Of a stretch of DNA of 14,247 nt, positions 1 through 6,387 are shown piece after piece. Position 1 is the first letter of the stretch. Each line of letters starts with the position of its first letter. The stretch is from Gammaproteobacteria bacterium. GTDB taxonomy: Bacteria > Pseudomonadota > Gammaproteobacteria > SZUA-229. A model generated the notes under the pieces. The model made no database searches, was not told the origin of the DNA, and saw only the letters and a list, made by a program, of their open reading frames with translations. Position numbers and translations under genes: made by a program. Location of the stretch: positions 1 through 14,247 of the forward strand of contig JAQICG010000110.1 in the NCBI GenBank assembly GCA_027858635.1, written 5' to 3'.

Positions 1-204
1 CTTCATTACGGCCTTGGTTTTGATGACAACAAGGAAGACGATATCGCGGTCACCTCAGAAGGCGTTAAAATCATCGTCTCCCCGCTGAGCGGCGTGCTGC
101 TCCAGGGCACCACTCTGGACTTTGTTGAACTTGAATCCGGTAAACGACAATTCATATTCATGAACCCTAACGACCCGAGCTACACGCCACCCGCTGCCGA
201 CTAA
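1..204 (+). CDS. dsrR: DsrR-like A-type scaffold homologue, 3' end only
   Basis: The gene enters from outside the window in frame 1 and leaves 67 codons before TAA. The fragment has the HesB/IscA fold signature (YGLGFDD, then EDDIAVTSEGVKIIVSP, then TTLDFVELESG). Where true A-type Fe-S carriers have the C-terminal CGCG motif, it reads FIFMNPNDPSYTPPAAD and has no cysteine. That cysteine-free ending matches my recollection of DsrR from purple sulfur bacteria, an IscA-like protein of the dsr (reverse dissimilatory sulfite reductase) cluster thought to act in post-transcriptional control of dsr genes rather than in cluster transfer. A dsr cluster would then be expected just upstream, which fits sat and aprBA downstream. 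The N-terminal half is not visible. The alternative is another degenerate HesB-family protein. Confidence 0.75.
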   Translation, partial: LHYGLGFDDNKEDDIAVTSEGVKIIVSPLSGVLLQGTTLDFVELESGKRQFIFMNPNDPSYTPPAAD

Positions 205-249
205 AGTAGATGATAAAAGCTGTTTTTCTATTTAAGCGGGGCCAGTCTC

Positions 250-1398
250 ATGGCTAACGCTATTGCCCACACCCCTAACTGGTCTCTATCCGCGCTCACC
301 ACTCTTTATGAACTCAGCTCCATCATTAACATTGCTGATAATAATCAGCCCTGCGTGGGCGCACTCAAATATATCACCCGAAAACTGTCGGGCAGCGCTG
401 CGATCATCCGCCTGATTTCCGAAGAGGGCTGGATGGATCTTTACGCCAGTTACGGCATGAGCAAAGAACAGAACTCAGACCTTCAACATACACCAATTGA
501 GCGTTCCCTGTTTGTTTATGAAAACCAGTCAATCAAAGAGATTCGACGCAGCCCGGCCAGCACTTTAATCGACGATAAAAACGCTGAAATGATTTCTATC
601 CCGGTGCGCCATCATGGCCATACTCTGGGCGTACTCAATATATTCGTACCTGCGGGTCAGCTGTATCTTGATGAAGAAACGGCGTTGATGCTGCTGGCGG
701 TGGGTCAGCATTTCGGACTCGCCATCGAAAAGCACCGCATGGATAATGTCGCCCGGCAAAAACTGATTCAGGAAGAGCGCAACATGATCGCCAATGAGCT
801 GCATGACTCTCTGGCGCAAACACTGGCCTCATTGCGTTTTCAGGTACGCGTGCTCGACCAGACCTTACAGCCCACCAGTGATTACATGGCCATTACCAGT
901 CTGGAACAGGTTGAGCACGGTCTGGAAGAAGCCTATACCGATTTACGCGAACTCATCGCGCATTGCCGTGGTTCAATCGAGCAACAGGGACTGATCCCCT
1001 CTATTGAGCGTGTCGTCTCGAAATTCAGGGAAGATACCGGCATTCATATCCTGCTACAATGCGAATGTCAGGATCCCGATGTGCCGGCAAATATGGAAAT
1101 GAATGTTTACCGTATTGTGCAGGAAGCGCTGACCAATATTAAAAAACACTCCAATGCGCATATCGTTCGAGTGCTGCTGAATTGTGATAACAATGGCCGT
1201 TTCCGCATATTGGTGGAAAATGACGGCAGGGGCTTTGATAAAAAAGCGATCGAAAATAAAGAGGGCCAGCACCTTGGCCTCACGATTATGCAGGAACGCG
1301 CCCGCCATCTGGGTGGCCAGCTAAGAATTGAAAGCGAGCTGGAAGAAGGCACCCGCATAGAATTGAAATTTCGTTATCGCAGAGAACAGGCCGAATAA
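250..1398 (+). CDS. Soluble GAF-domain sensor histidine kinase, NarX/HisKA_3 type
   Basis: This 382-aa protein has no membrane segment and no signal peptide, so it should act in the cytoplasm. Residues about 20-165 look like a GAF sensor domain. A HisKA_3 dimerisation region follows with the box EERNMIANELHDSLAQ, placing the phosphorylated His at H185. The HATPase domain shows an N box around N296 (EALTNIKKH), the G1 motif DGRGF at D325-F329 and the G2 region GQHLGLTIMQER near residues 339-349. This is the architecture of NarX/LiaS-class kinases without the periplasmic sensor. The start has the purine-rich GCGGGG about 9 bases upstream. The partner is almost certainly the LuxR-type regulator 54 bases downstream. 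The signal is unknown; the position between dsrR and a rhodanese gene suggests sulfur metabolism, but that is inference. Confidence 0.93.
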   Translation: MANAIAHTPNWSLSALTTLYELSSIINIADNNQPCVGALKYITRKLSGSAAIIRLISEEGWMDLYASYGMSKEQNSDLQHTPIERSLFVYENQSIKEIRRSPASTLIDDKNAEMISIPVRHHGHTLGVLNIFVPAGQLYLDEETALMLLAVGQHFGLAIEKHRMDNVARQKLIQEERNMIANELHDSLAQTLASLRFQVRVLDQTLQPTSDYMAITSLEQVEHGLEEAYTDLRELIAHCRGSIEQQGLIPSIERVVSKFREDTGIHILLQCECQDPDVPANMEMNVYRIVQEALTNIKKHSNAHIVRVLLNCDNNGRFRILVENDGRGFDKKAIENKEGQHLGLTIMQERARHLGGQLRIESELEEGTRIELKFRYRREQAE

Positions 1399-1452
1399 AT
1401 TCGAGCTCGCTCTGCTATTTAAACTTCAACCCATAGACTTAATTATCAGATT

Positions 1453-2106
1453 ATGCGTGTTTTAATTATTGATGATCATGCCCTGTTCCGCGTCGGCCTG
1501 AAAGGCCTGCTGGAACAGCGAAATATTGAAGTGGTCGGCGTTGCCGCACACGGCGCCGAAGGCATCGAACTGGCGGAACAGCTCAAGCCGGACATTATTC
1601 TGCTCGACCTGCGTATGCCGGAAATGGGCGGACTGAAAGTGCTGCCGATACTGCGTAGCAAGCATCCCTTAACCCCCGTGGTGATGCTGACCACCAGCAA
1701 CGATGAAGCCGATCTGATCAAATCACTGCGCACCGGCGCTCAGGGTTATCTGTTAAAAGACATGGAACCCGACGAACTGGTAGGGGCGCTACGCGATATC
1801 AAAAAAGGCAAGAATGTGGTCGCTCAGGATCTCACCGATGCGCTCGCCCGAATGGTTCAGGGCGAGACCAGCATCAAGGATAACGATGGCCCTTTCTCCA
1901 CCCTCACCCCGCGCGAACATGAAATATTGTGCCTGCTCGCAGAAGGCCAAAGTAACAAACTGATCGCCCGCAATCTCGGCATTTCTGACGGCACAGTCAA
2001 ACTCCACGTCAAAGCCATTCTCCGCAAACTGAGCATCCATTCGCGGGTGGAAGCCGCTGTGATCGCGGTGGAACAGGGCCTGCGCAACTCCAAACAAAGC
2101 CAGTAG
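1453..2106 (+). CDS. NarL/FixJ-family response regulator (REC plus LuxR HTH)
   Basis: This 217-aa protein has an N-terminal receiver domain with the acidic pocket D7-D8, the phosphoacceptor D52 in ILLDLRMPEMGG, the TTS switch region near residue 80 and the conserved Lys in GYLLKD near residue 102. A linker leads to a LuxR-type helix-turn-helix (LTPREHEILCLLAEGQSNKL and following, about residues 150-212). The length and domain order are those of NarL. It should be phosphorylated by the kinase immediately upstream and regulate transcription. No clear Shine-Dalgarno sequence precedes the ATG, but the first residues (MRVLIIDDH) are the normal start of the family. Only five bases separate it from the rhodanese gene, so the two are likely cotranscribed. 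Its target promoters are unknown. Confidence 0.95.
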   Translation: MRVLIIDDHALFRVGLKGLLEQRNIEVVGVAAHGAEGIELAEQLKPDIILLDLRMPEMGGLKVLPILRSKHPLTPVVMLTTSNDEADLIKSLRTGAQGYLLKDMEPDELVGALRDIKKGKNVVAQDLTDALARMVQGETSIKDNDGPFSTLTPREHEILCLLAEGQSNKLIARNLGISDGTVKLHVKAILRKLSIHSRVEAAVIAVEQGLRNSKQSQ

Positions 2107-2111
2107 AGATT

Positions 2112-2594
2112 ATGAAAAAATTTGCAGATCTGGTCACCGAAGCACGCCAACAAGTCGATGAATTATTCCCCTGGGACGTTGATGAACGTATGCAGGCAGA
2201 CGAAAATGTGCTGCTTCTGGATGTTCGTGAGGAGTGTGAATTTTCCGCTTACCACATCGCCCATTCCATGCTGGTTCCGCGTGGCATTCTTGAAACCGCC
2301 TGCGAAGAAGAGTATGAAGACGCGGTGCCCGAATTGATTGCCGCCCGCGAGCGGGAAATTATTTTAATCTGTCGTTCGGGCAACCGCAGCCTGCTTGCGG
2401 CTCAAACCATGCAGATCATGGGTTACCGCAATGTAAAATCGATGCAAACCGGTCTGCGCGGCTGGAATGACTATGAACTGCCGCTGAGAAATGTACAGCA
2501 GGAAATTGTTGATCCCGATGAAGTCGACGAAATGCTCAATGCAGGTTTCTGTTCACAGCTCATGCATCCGGATCGCCGTACCATCATCGATTAA
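2112..2594 (+). CDS. Single-domain rhodanese (sulfurtransferase)
   Basis: This 160-aa protein has no signal peptide. The rhodanese fold is marked by VLLLDVREECEFSAYHI near the front and the active-site loop ICRSGNRS, with catalytic Cys at residue 87, followed by LRGWNDYELPL near the end of the domain. Rhodaneses carry persulfide sulfur on that cysteine and pass it to acceptors such as cyanide, thiols or TusA/DsrE-type proteins. A C-terminal extension of about 35 residues contains a second Cys (GFCSQLMHP). The gene follows the response regulator with a five-base gap. In a sulfur oxidiser next to dsrR, a cytoplasmic sulfur-relay or sulfur-sensing role is plausible, but the sequence does not show the partner. 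Confidence 0.92.
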   Translation: MKKFADLVTEARQQVDELFPWDVDERMQADENVLLLDVREECEFSAYHIAHSMLVPRGILETACEEEYEDAVPELIAAREREIILICRSGNRSLLAAQTMQIMGYRNVKSMQTGLRGWNDYELPLRNVQQEIVDPDEVDEMLNAGFCSQLMHPDRRTIID

Positions 2595-2603
2595 TTCACA
2601 TAT

Positions 2604-2639
2604 CGTAAGGAATCAATCGTAACGTTTTCGATCCTTACG
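2604..2639. terminator. Hairpin between convergent genes (possible bidirectional terminator)
   Basis: CGTAAGGA at 2604-2611 pairs exactly with TCCTTACG at 2632-2639, and an inner ATCG/CGAT pairing is possible. It sits at the meeting point of the rhodanese gene and the minus-strand S24 gene and overlaps the last codons of the latter. There is no T run on either side, so termination is inferred from position and symmetry only. Confidence 0.45.
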
Positions 2640-2936
2640 TCGACGACCCGCCTGCTGTGAAATCACGCCACTGATCGCACTCAGTCCCGGAATTTCAACG
2701 GTATCGTAGAGATCGTTCAGCGGCTGAAGGAAATGTTTATTGTCATGGATTCTAAGCTGCCTGAAAATCAGCTCATCGTTGTGCATCGCCACCACGTAAC
2801 TGCCATCTCTCATGGCACCTGCGGGATCGATGACAATAACCACACCCTCTTTAAATTCCGGCAGCATACTGTCGCCCAATACGCGTAATGCGTAAGGTTC
2901 GCTCTCACTGCAACCGCCTGATCCGATTGTAGACAT
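2613..2936 (-). CDS. Small LexA/S24-like peptidase-domain protein without HTH
   Basis: This 107-aa protein consists almost only of the C-terminal domain seen in LexA, UmuD and phage repressors. The serine loop reads RVLGDSMLPEFKEGVVIVID, with the nucleophile at S23. The strand that carries the general-base lysine in LexA (DEVTVKRL) reads DELIFRQL here, so the expected Lys is Arg (R59). No helix-turn-helix and no Ala-Gly cleavage region precede the domain. It may still bind partners or be a weak or altered peptidase; classical self-cleavage is doubtful. The C terminus is very basic (RRRKDRKRYD). It is transcribed divergently from the slyD-like gene. The ATG at 2936 is the first in frame ahead of the domain. 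Confidence 0.85.
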   Translation of the reverse strand: MSTIGSGGCSESEPYALRVLGDSMLPEFKEGVVIVIDPAGAMRDGSYVVAMHNDELIFRQLRIHDNKHFLQPLNDLYDTVEIPGLSAISGVISQQAGRRRKDRKRYD

Positions 2937-3082
2937 AAATAAAGCCCTTCATAACCTGTTGATTTATTAGTTTTAATTATACACCCTGACTGATTCATCG
3001 GCCAGAGCCCTGTATGCACCCGCAGGTAATTTTGTGTAAAATGCCAGACCATTCAAGCAGTTCAAATACCTTTGGGAACCCC

Positions 3083-3562
3083 ATGGCTGACACTCTCGAA
3101 AAAAATAAGTTCGTTGCACTCACCTATTCAATCACTGACGAAAATAATGAAGTTGTCGAGCGTATTGATCTACCGGTGCGACTTATCTATGGTCACAACA
3201 GCCAGCTGCTCAAGAAAATTGAAACCGCCCTGTTGGGGCACAAGCAGGGTGATGTCGTTAGTGTGAAGCTTTCGCCTGAAGAGGGTTTTGGTCCGCACCA
3301 GGCGGAACTTACTTTTACCGACGATTTGCAAAATGTCCCTGAGGAATTTCAGCACTTTGGTGCCGAAGTGGAATTTCAAAATGAACAGGGCGAAAGCAAA
3401 AACTTTCGCGTCGTCAGCATCGCCAACGGCAAGCTCACCGTCGATGGCAACCATCCTCTGGCGGGCAAGGAAATTACCTACAACATCAACCTCGTTGAAG
3501 TTCGCGATGCCACGATCGAAGAGCTGACCAATGGCGTGGAAACCGCGCCTTCCATACACTAA
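3083..3562 (+). CDS. FKBP-type peptidyl-prolyl isomerase, SlyD/SlpA family
   Basis: I place the start at the ATG at 3083 (MADTLEKNKFVALTYSITDE), giving 159 aa. An earlier in-frame ATG at 3014 would add 23 residues that do not resemble the family. The sequence has the FKBP halves (FVALTYSI with LLGHKQGDVVSVKL and the motif PEEGFGPH) around an insert-in-flap domain, with LAGKEITYNINLVEVRDAT closing the fold, as in SlyD and SlpA. It lacks the His-rich, Cys-rich metal-binding tail of enterobacterial SlyD and ends soon after the core. The role is proline isomerisation and chaperoning in the cytoplasm. The gene appears monocistronic: 121 bases separate it from the next gene and the upstream gene points the other way. 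Confidence 0.93.
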   Translation: MADTLEKNKFVALTYSITDENNEVVERIDLPVRLIYGHNSQLLKKIETALLGHKQGDVVSVKLSPEEGFGPHQAELTFTDDLQNVPEEFQHFGAEVEFQNEQGESKNFRVVSIANGKLTVDGNHPLAGKEITYNINLVEVRDATIEELTNGVETAPSIH

Positions 3563-3683
3563 ATCATGAAAATTTCTATCTGCAAAATACATGCTTATCA
3601 ATCTATAAAAGTCTTTTTGCTGAAAAAAAAAGCGGATTAAGGTATCCTCACACTCCTGATTTATCGTTCAGAGCCAGAATCTA

Positions 3684-4028
3684 ATGTCATCCATAACCGA
3701 TATCACCGACACTGAGCAGTGGACCGTTGCAACCACGCTGAAAGAGCGCTGGCCAAATCTGGACATTGAATTGCAGCTGGCCGATGTCGAAATCCGAATG
3801 TACCCGGGAGACCGCGAGCTCACCGAATGCCCTGCCCTTTTCTGGCAGGTCGATGAAGCCAGCTTTGTTATCATCAAGGTTGCCGAGCGCGTTTATCGCT
3901 GCCAGTTCTATTACCGCGGGTATCAGCAATACGGTAGTGGCGGCAGAGATTTTGACGATATCGCCGAATGCCTGGTGACTATGCTCCAGGTTCACGCTGA
4001 CAGAGAAACGGTAAGAAAAGAAGAATAA
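3684..4028 (+). CDS. Unrecognised 114-aa protein upstream of pfp
   Basis: I do not recognise this family. The protein is soluble, with no signal peptide or membrane segment. It is rich in aromatic residues around the middle (VYRCQFYYRGYQQYG) and has two Cys, at CPALFW and YRCQF. Codon use looks like that of its neighbours. It lies 45 bases ahead of pfp on the same strand and probably shares its transcript. A short A9 run and an AT-rich leader precede it, but no clean promoter is visible. The ATG at 3684 lacks an obvious Shine-Dalgarno sequence, so the start is moderately certain. Its position at the head of the pfp-adk-hppA group is the only functional clue. Confidence 0.8.
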   Translation: MSSITDITDTEQWTVATTLKERWPNLDIELQLADVEIRMYPGDRELTECPALFWQVDEASFVIIKVAERVYRCQFYYRGYQQYGSGGRDFDDIAECLVTMLQVHADRETVRKEE

Positions 4029-4073
4029 ACATCCTGAATTAATAATACTAACTTACTCAACTGAGGAAAACCT

Positions 4074-5336
4074 ATGAGCAAAATGAATGCTTTTTATGCA
4101 CAATCCGGCGGCGTGACTGCGGTGATCAATGCCTCTGCCTGCGGCGTCATCGAAACCGCCCGTGCCCACAAGGACAAAATCGGCAAAGTTTATGCCGGCA
4201 ACAACGGCATCATCGGCGCCTTAGCCGAAGAGCTGATCGATACCAGCAAAGAGACCAAAAGCACCATCGCAGGTCTGCGCAGCACGCCTTCCGGTGCCTT
4301 TGGCTCCTGCCGATTCAAACTGAAAAGTCTGGAAGACAACAAGGCTGAATACGAGCGTCTGATCGAGGTTTTCAAGGCCCACAACATCGGTTATTTTTTC
4401 TACAATGGCGTCGGCGACTCTGCTGACACTTGCCTGAAAATTTCTCAGATCGGCAAAAAAATGGGCTACCCCATCACTGCCGTACACGTTCCCAAAACGG
4501 TCGACAACGATCTGCCGATTACGGATAACTGCCCCGGTTTTGGTTCGGTTGCCAAATACATCGCGATCTCGACCATGGAAGCCAGTTTCGATGTAGCCTC
4601 CATGTGCAAAACTTCAACCAAAGTATTCGTACTGGAAGTAATGGGTCGTCACGCCGGCTGGATTGCGGCTGCCGGTGCGATGGCGTCAACCGAAGAGCAT
4701 GAAATTCCAGTTGTGATTCTGTTTCCTGAAGTTAAGTTCGATCAGGCCAAATTCCTGAAAGCGGTCGATGACAAGGTGAAACAGTTCGGTTACTGTTCAG
4801 TAGTTGTCTCTGAGGGCGTAGCCTGGCCGGACGGCAAGTTCCTGGCGGAAACCGGCCTGAAAGATGCTTTTGGTCACAGCCAGTTAGGCGGTGCCGCTCC
4901 GGTGGTTGCCGGCATGGTACAGAACGAACTCGGTTACAAATATCACTGGGCCGTGGCTGATTACCTGCAACGCGCAGCGCGTCACATTGCATCAAAATCG
5001 GACGTTGAGCAGGCTTATGCCACCGGTAAAGCCGCCGTTGAATATGCGATCAAGGGTCATAACTCTGTCATGCCCGCTATCATTCGCACCAGCAACAAGC
5101 CTTACCGCTGGAAGATCGAAATGGCACCGCTGAAGAAAGTGGCCAATGTTGAAAAGATGATGCCTAAGAGCTTTATCTCCAAAGATGGTTTTGGTATCAC
5201 CAAAAAATGCCGTGAATATCTGGAGCCTCTGATCAAAGGTGAAGATTATCCTGCGTACAGCAAGAACGGCCTGCCTAAATACGTTACTTTGAAGAAAGTA
5301 ATGGTTGAGAAAAAATGCGGCCCGTTTGAAGTATAA
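4074..5336 (+). CDS. pfp: Pyrophosphate-dependent 6-phosphofructokinase
   Basis: This 420-aa enzyme interconverts fructose 6-phosphate plus PPi and fructose 1,6-bisphosphate plus Pi. Two determinants point to PPi rather than ATP. D115 in NGVGDS aligns with the Asp of PPi enzymes (Gly in the ATP enzyme motif GGDG), and K141 in PKTVDND replaces the Gly of the ATP enzyme PGTIDND. D144 and D146 of TVDND include the catalytic base, and MGRHAGW at 190-196 binds the sugar phosphate. The phosphate loop is unusual: the family usually has Gly-rich GGD, here GVGD. A clear GAGG lies 7-10 bases before the ATG. In autotrophic sulfur oxidisers this enzyme is proposed to replace Calvin-cycle phosphatases reversibly and save PPi. 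The nearby hppA supports that reading. Confidence 0.95.
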   Translation: MSKMNAFYAQSGGVTAVINASACGVIETARAHKDKIGKVYAGNNGIIGALAEELIDTSKETKSTIAGLRSTPSGAFGSCRFKLKSLEDNKAEYERLIEVFKAHNIGYFFYNGVGDSADTCLKISQIGKKMGYPITAVHVPKTVDNDLPITDNCPGFGSVAKYIAISTMEASFDVASMCKTSTKVFVLEVMGRHAGWIAAAGAMASTEEHEIPVVILFPEVKFDQAKFLKAVDDKVKQFGYCSVVVSEGVAWPDGKFLAETGLKDAFGHSQLGGAAPVVAGMVQNELGYKYHWAVADYLQRAARHIASKSDVEQAYATGKAAVEYAIKGHNSVMPAIIRTSNKPYRWKIEMAPLKKVANVEKMMPKSFISKDGFGITKKCREYLEPLIKGEDYPAYSKNGLPKYVTLKKVMVEKKCGPFEV

Positions 5337-5373
5337 AATCTTCAGCAATATAAAGACAGATTAGCAAGTTGTT

Positions 5374-5596
5374 ATGACCTTAGAAAAAGCACGAGAGTTA
5401 ATTGCCGTGCATGTCAGTTTTTGGCAGTGGCTATAATCGTCATGCGGCACGTATGATTTCAGGTGAAGTCATGCGTGACTTTGGTCAGGCAACCGTTGAT
5501 CAGCTGATTCGAGATTACGATCTCGAGGAAAGATGGGACATGAGAGTGGGTGAATATTACGACACCCTCTTTAAAGAGAAAACAATACTTAATTAA
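5374..5596 (+). pseudogene. Small conserved-looking gene broken by +1 frameshift in a T5 run
   Basis: Frame one starts at ATG 5374 and reads MTLEKARELIAVHVSF, then FWQWL-stop territory (TAA ends at 5436). Frame two continues exactly where it breaks off with FGSGYNRHAARMISGEV, then FGQATVDQLIRDYDLEERW, to TAA at 5594-5596. The switch lies at the run of five T after GTCAG (about 5416-5420); with four T the two halves form one 73-residue protein. The joined product resembles small proteobacterial proteins I remember with the core GYNRNAARMI, but I cannot name a function. It may be a sequencing or assembly error, a real lesion, or a programmed shift. A 61-aa protein from ATG 5411 is the other possibility. 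It sits between pfp and adk, 15 bases before adk. Confidence 0.7.
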
Positions 5597-5611
5597 TAAT
5601 GGGAGAGAGTC

Positions 5612-6265
5612 ATGCGTTTAATTCTTTTAGGTGGACCCGGAGCCGGCAAAGGCACCCAAGCCGGTTTCATTAGCAAAAAATATAACATTCCACAAATTTC
5701 AACGGGCGATATGTTACGCGCCGCCGTAAAGGCCGGTACCGAACTGGGTAAACAGGCTCAGAAAGTGATGGATGCCGGCGGTCTGGTTTCCGATGAACTG
5801 ATTCTAGGCCTGGTCAAAGAACGTATCCAACAGAGCGATTGCGCCAACGGCTTTTTGTTCGACGGTTTTCCTCGCACCCTGGCCCAGGCCGACTCACTGA
5901 AAGAACAGGGCATTGATATCGACGCGGTGGTTGAAATCGACGTGGATGACAATGAAATCATCCATCGCATGAGCGGCCGTCGTGTCCACCCTGCTTCAGG
6001 TCGCACCTATCACGTTGACTTTAATCCGCCCAAAGTAGCCGGCAAGGATGATGAGACCGGAGAAGATCTGGTTCAACGTGAAGATGATCAGGAAGATGTT
6101 GTGAAAAAGCGTCTCGAGGTTTACCACGATCAAACTGAACCGCTGATCGAGTACTACTCAAAATGGGCTGACTCGGGTGACGCCAACGCGCCTGCATATC
6201 ACAAGATTGCCGGTATCGGTAGTGTTGAGGATATTCGAGATACGATCTTCAAAGCTTTATCCTGA
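5612..6265 (+). CDS. adk: Adenylate kinase
   Basis: This 217-aa enzyme interconverts ATP plus AMP and two ADP. It starts with the P loop GGPGAGKGTQ (residues 7-16), followed by the AMP-binding region QISTGDMLRAAV and the FDGFPRTLAQA motif. The LID is the long form (SGRRVHPASGRTYHVDF, then DLVQREDD) and lacks the zinc-binding cysteines seen in some Gram-positive enzymes. Length and motifs are normal. GGGAGAG lies 7-13 bases ahead of the ATG. Its place near sat and aprBA is functionally sensible: APS reductase in the oxidative direction consumes AMP, and Sat makes ATP. It likely shares a transcript with pfp; a hairpin follows its stop codon. Confidence 0.97.
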   Translation: MRLILLGGPGAGKGTQAGFISKKYNIPQISTGDMLRAAVKAGTELGKQAQKVMDAGGLVSDELILGLVKERIQQSDCANGFLFDGFPRTLAQADSLKEQGIDIDAVVEIDVDDNEIIHRMSGRRVHPASGRTYHVDFNPPKVAGKDDETGEDLVQREDDQEDVVKKRLEVYHDQTEPLIEYYSKWADSGDANAPAYHKIAGIGSVEDIRDTIFKALS

Positions 6266-6269
6266 GAGA

Positions 6270-6303
6270 AATAGCCCTTAAATTATGATAATTTTGGGCT
6301 ATT
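6270..6303 (+). terminator. Hairpin after adk (possible terminator or processing stem)
   Basis: AATAGCCC at 6270-6277 pairs perfectly with GGGCTATT at 6296-6303, and the loop holds a further AAATTA/TAATTT pairing. Only five bases separate it from the adk stop. The sequence after it (GTTAATAATC) is not a T run, so it may attenuate, protect mRNA or act with Rho rather than terminate intrinsically. Confidence 0.5.
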
Positions 6304-6313
6304 GTTAATAATC

Positions 6314-6353
6314 TTGATCAAGATCAGCTGTTAGACCATCAAAATAATATAAA
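6314..6353 (+). promoter_or_regulatory. FNR/CRP-family site with possible -10 upstream of hppA
   Basis: TTGAT-CAAG-ATCAG at 6314-6327 matches the FNR consensus TTGAT-N4-ATCAA at nine of ten fixed positions. It overlaps a perfect 14-base palindrome, ATCTTGATCAAGAT, at 6311-6324. An AT-rich stretch at 6345-6353 offers TAATAT or TATAAA as a -10; with TATAAA the gap from the site is 20 bases, close to the 22 of class II FNR promoters. The hppA ATG follows at 6388. Confidence 0.45.
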
Positions 6354-6387
6354 AAGCAAACCTCAAATAATAATCAGGAGTTGAAGC

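Noticed and set aside
3014..3082. Upstream in-frame ATG that would lengthen the SlyD-like protein
   Set aside because: The extra 23 residues do not fit the family and lie in the region expected to hold the promoter; ATG 3083 gives the normal N terminus.
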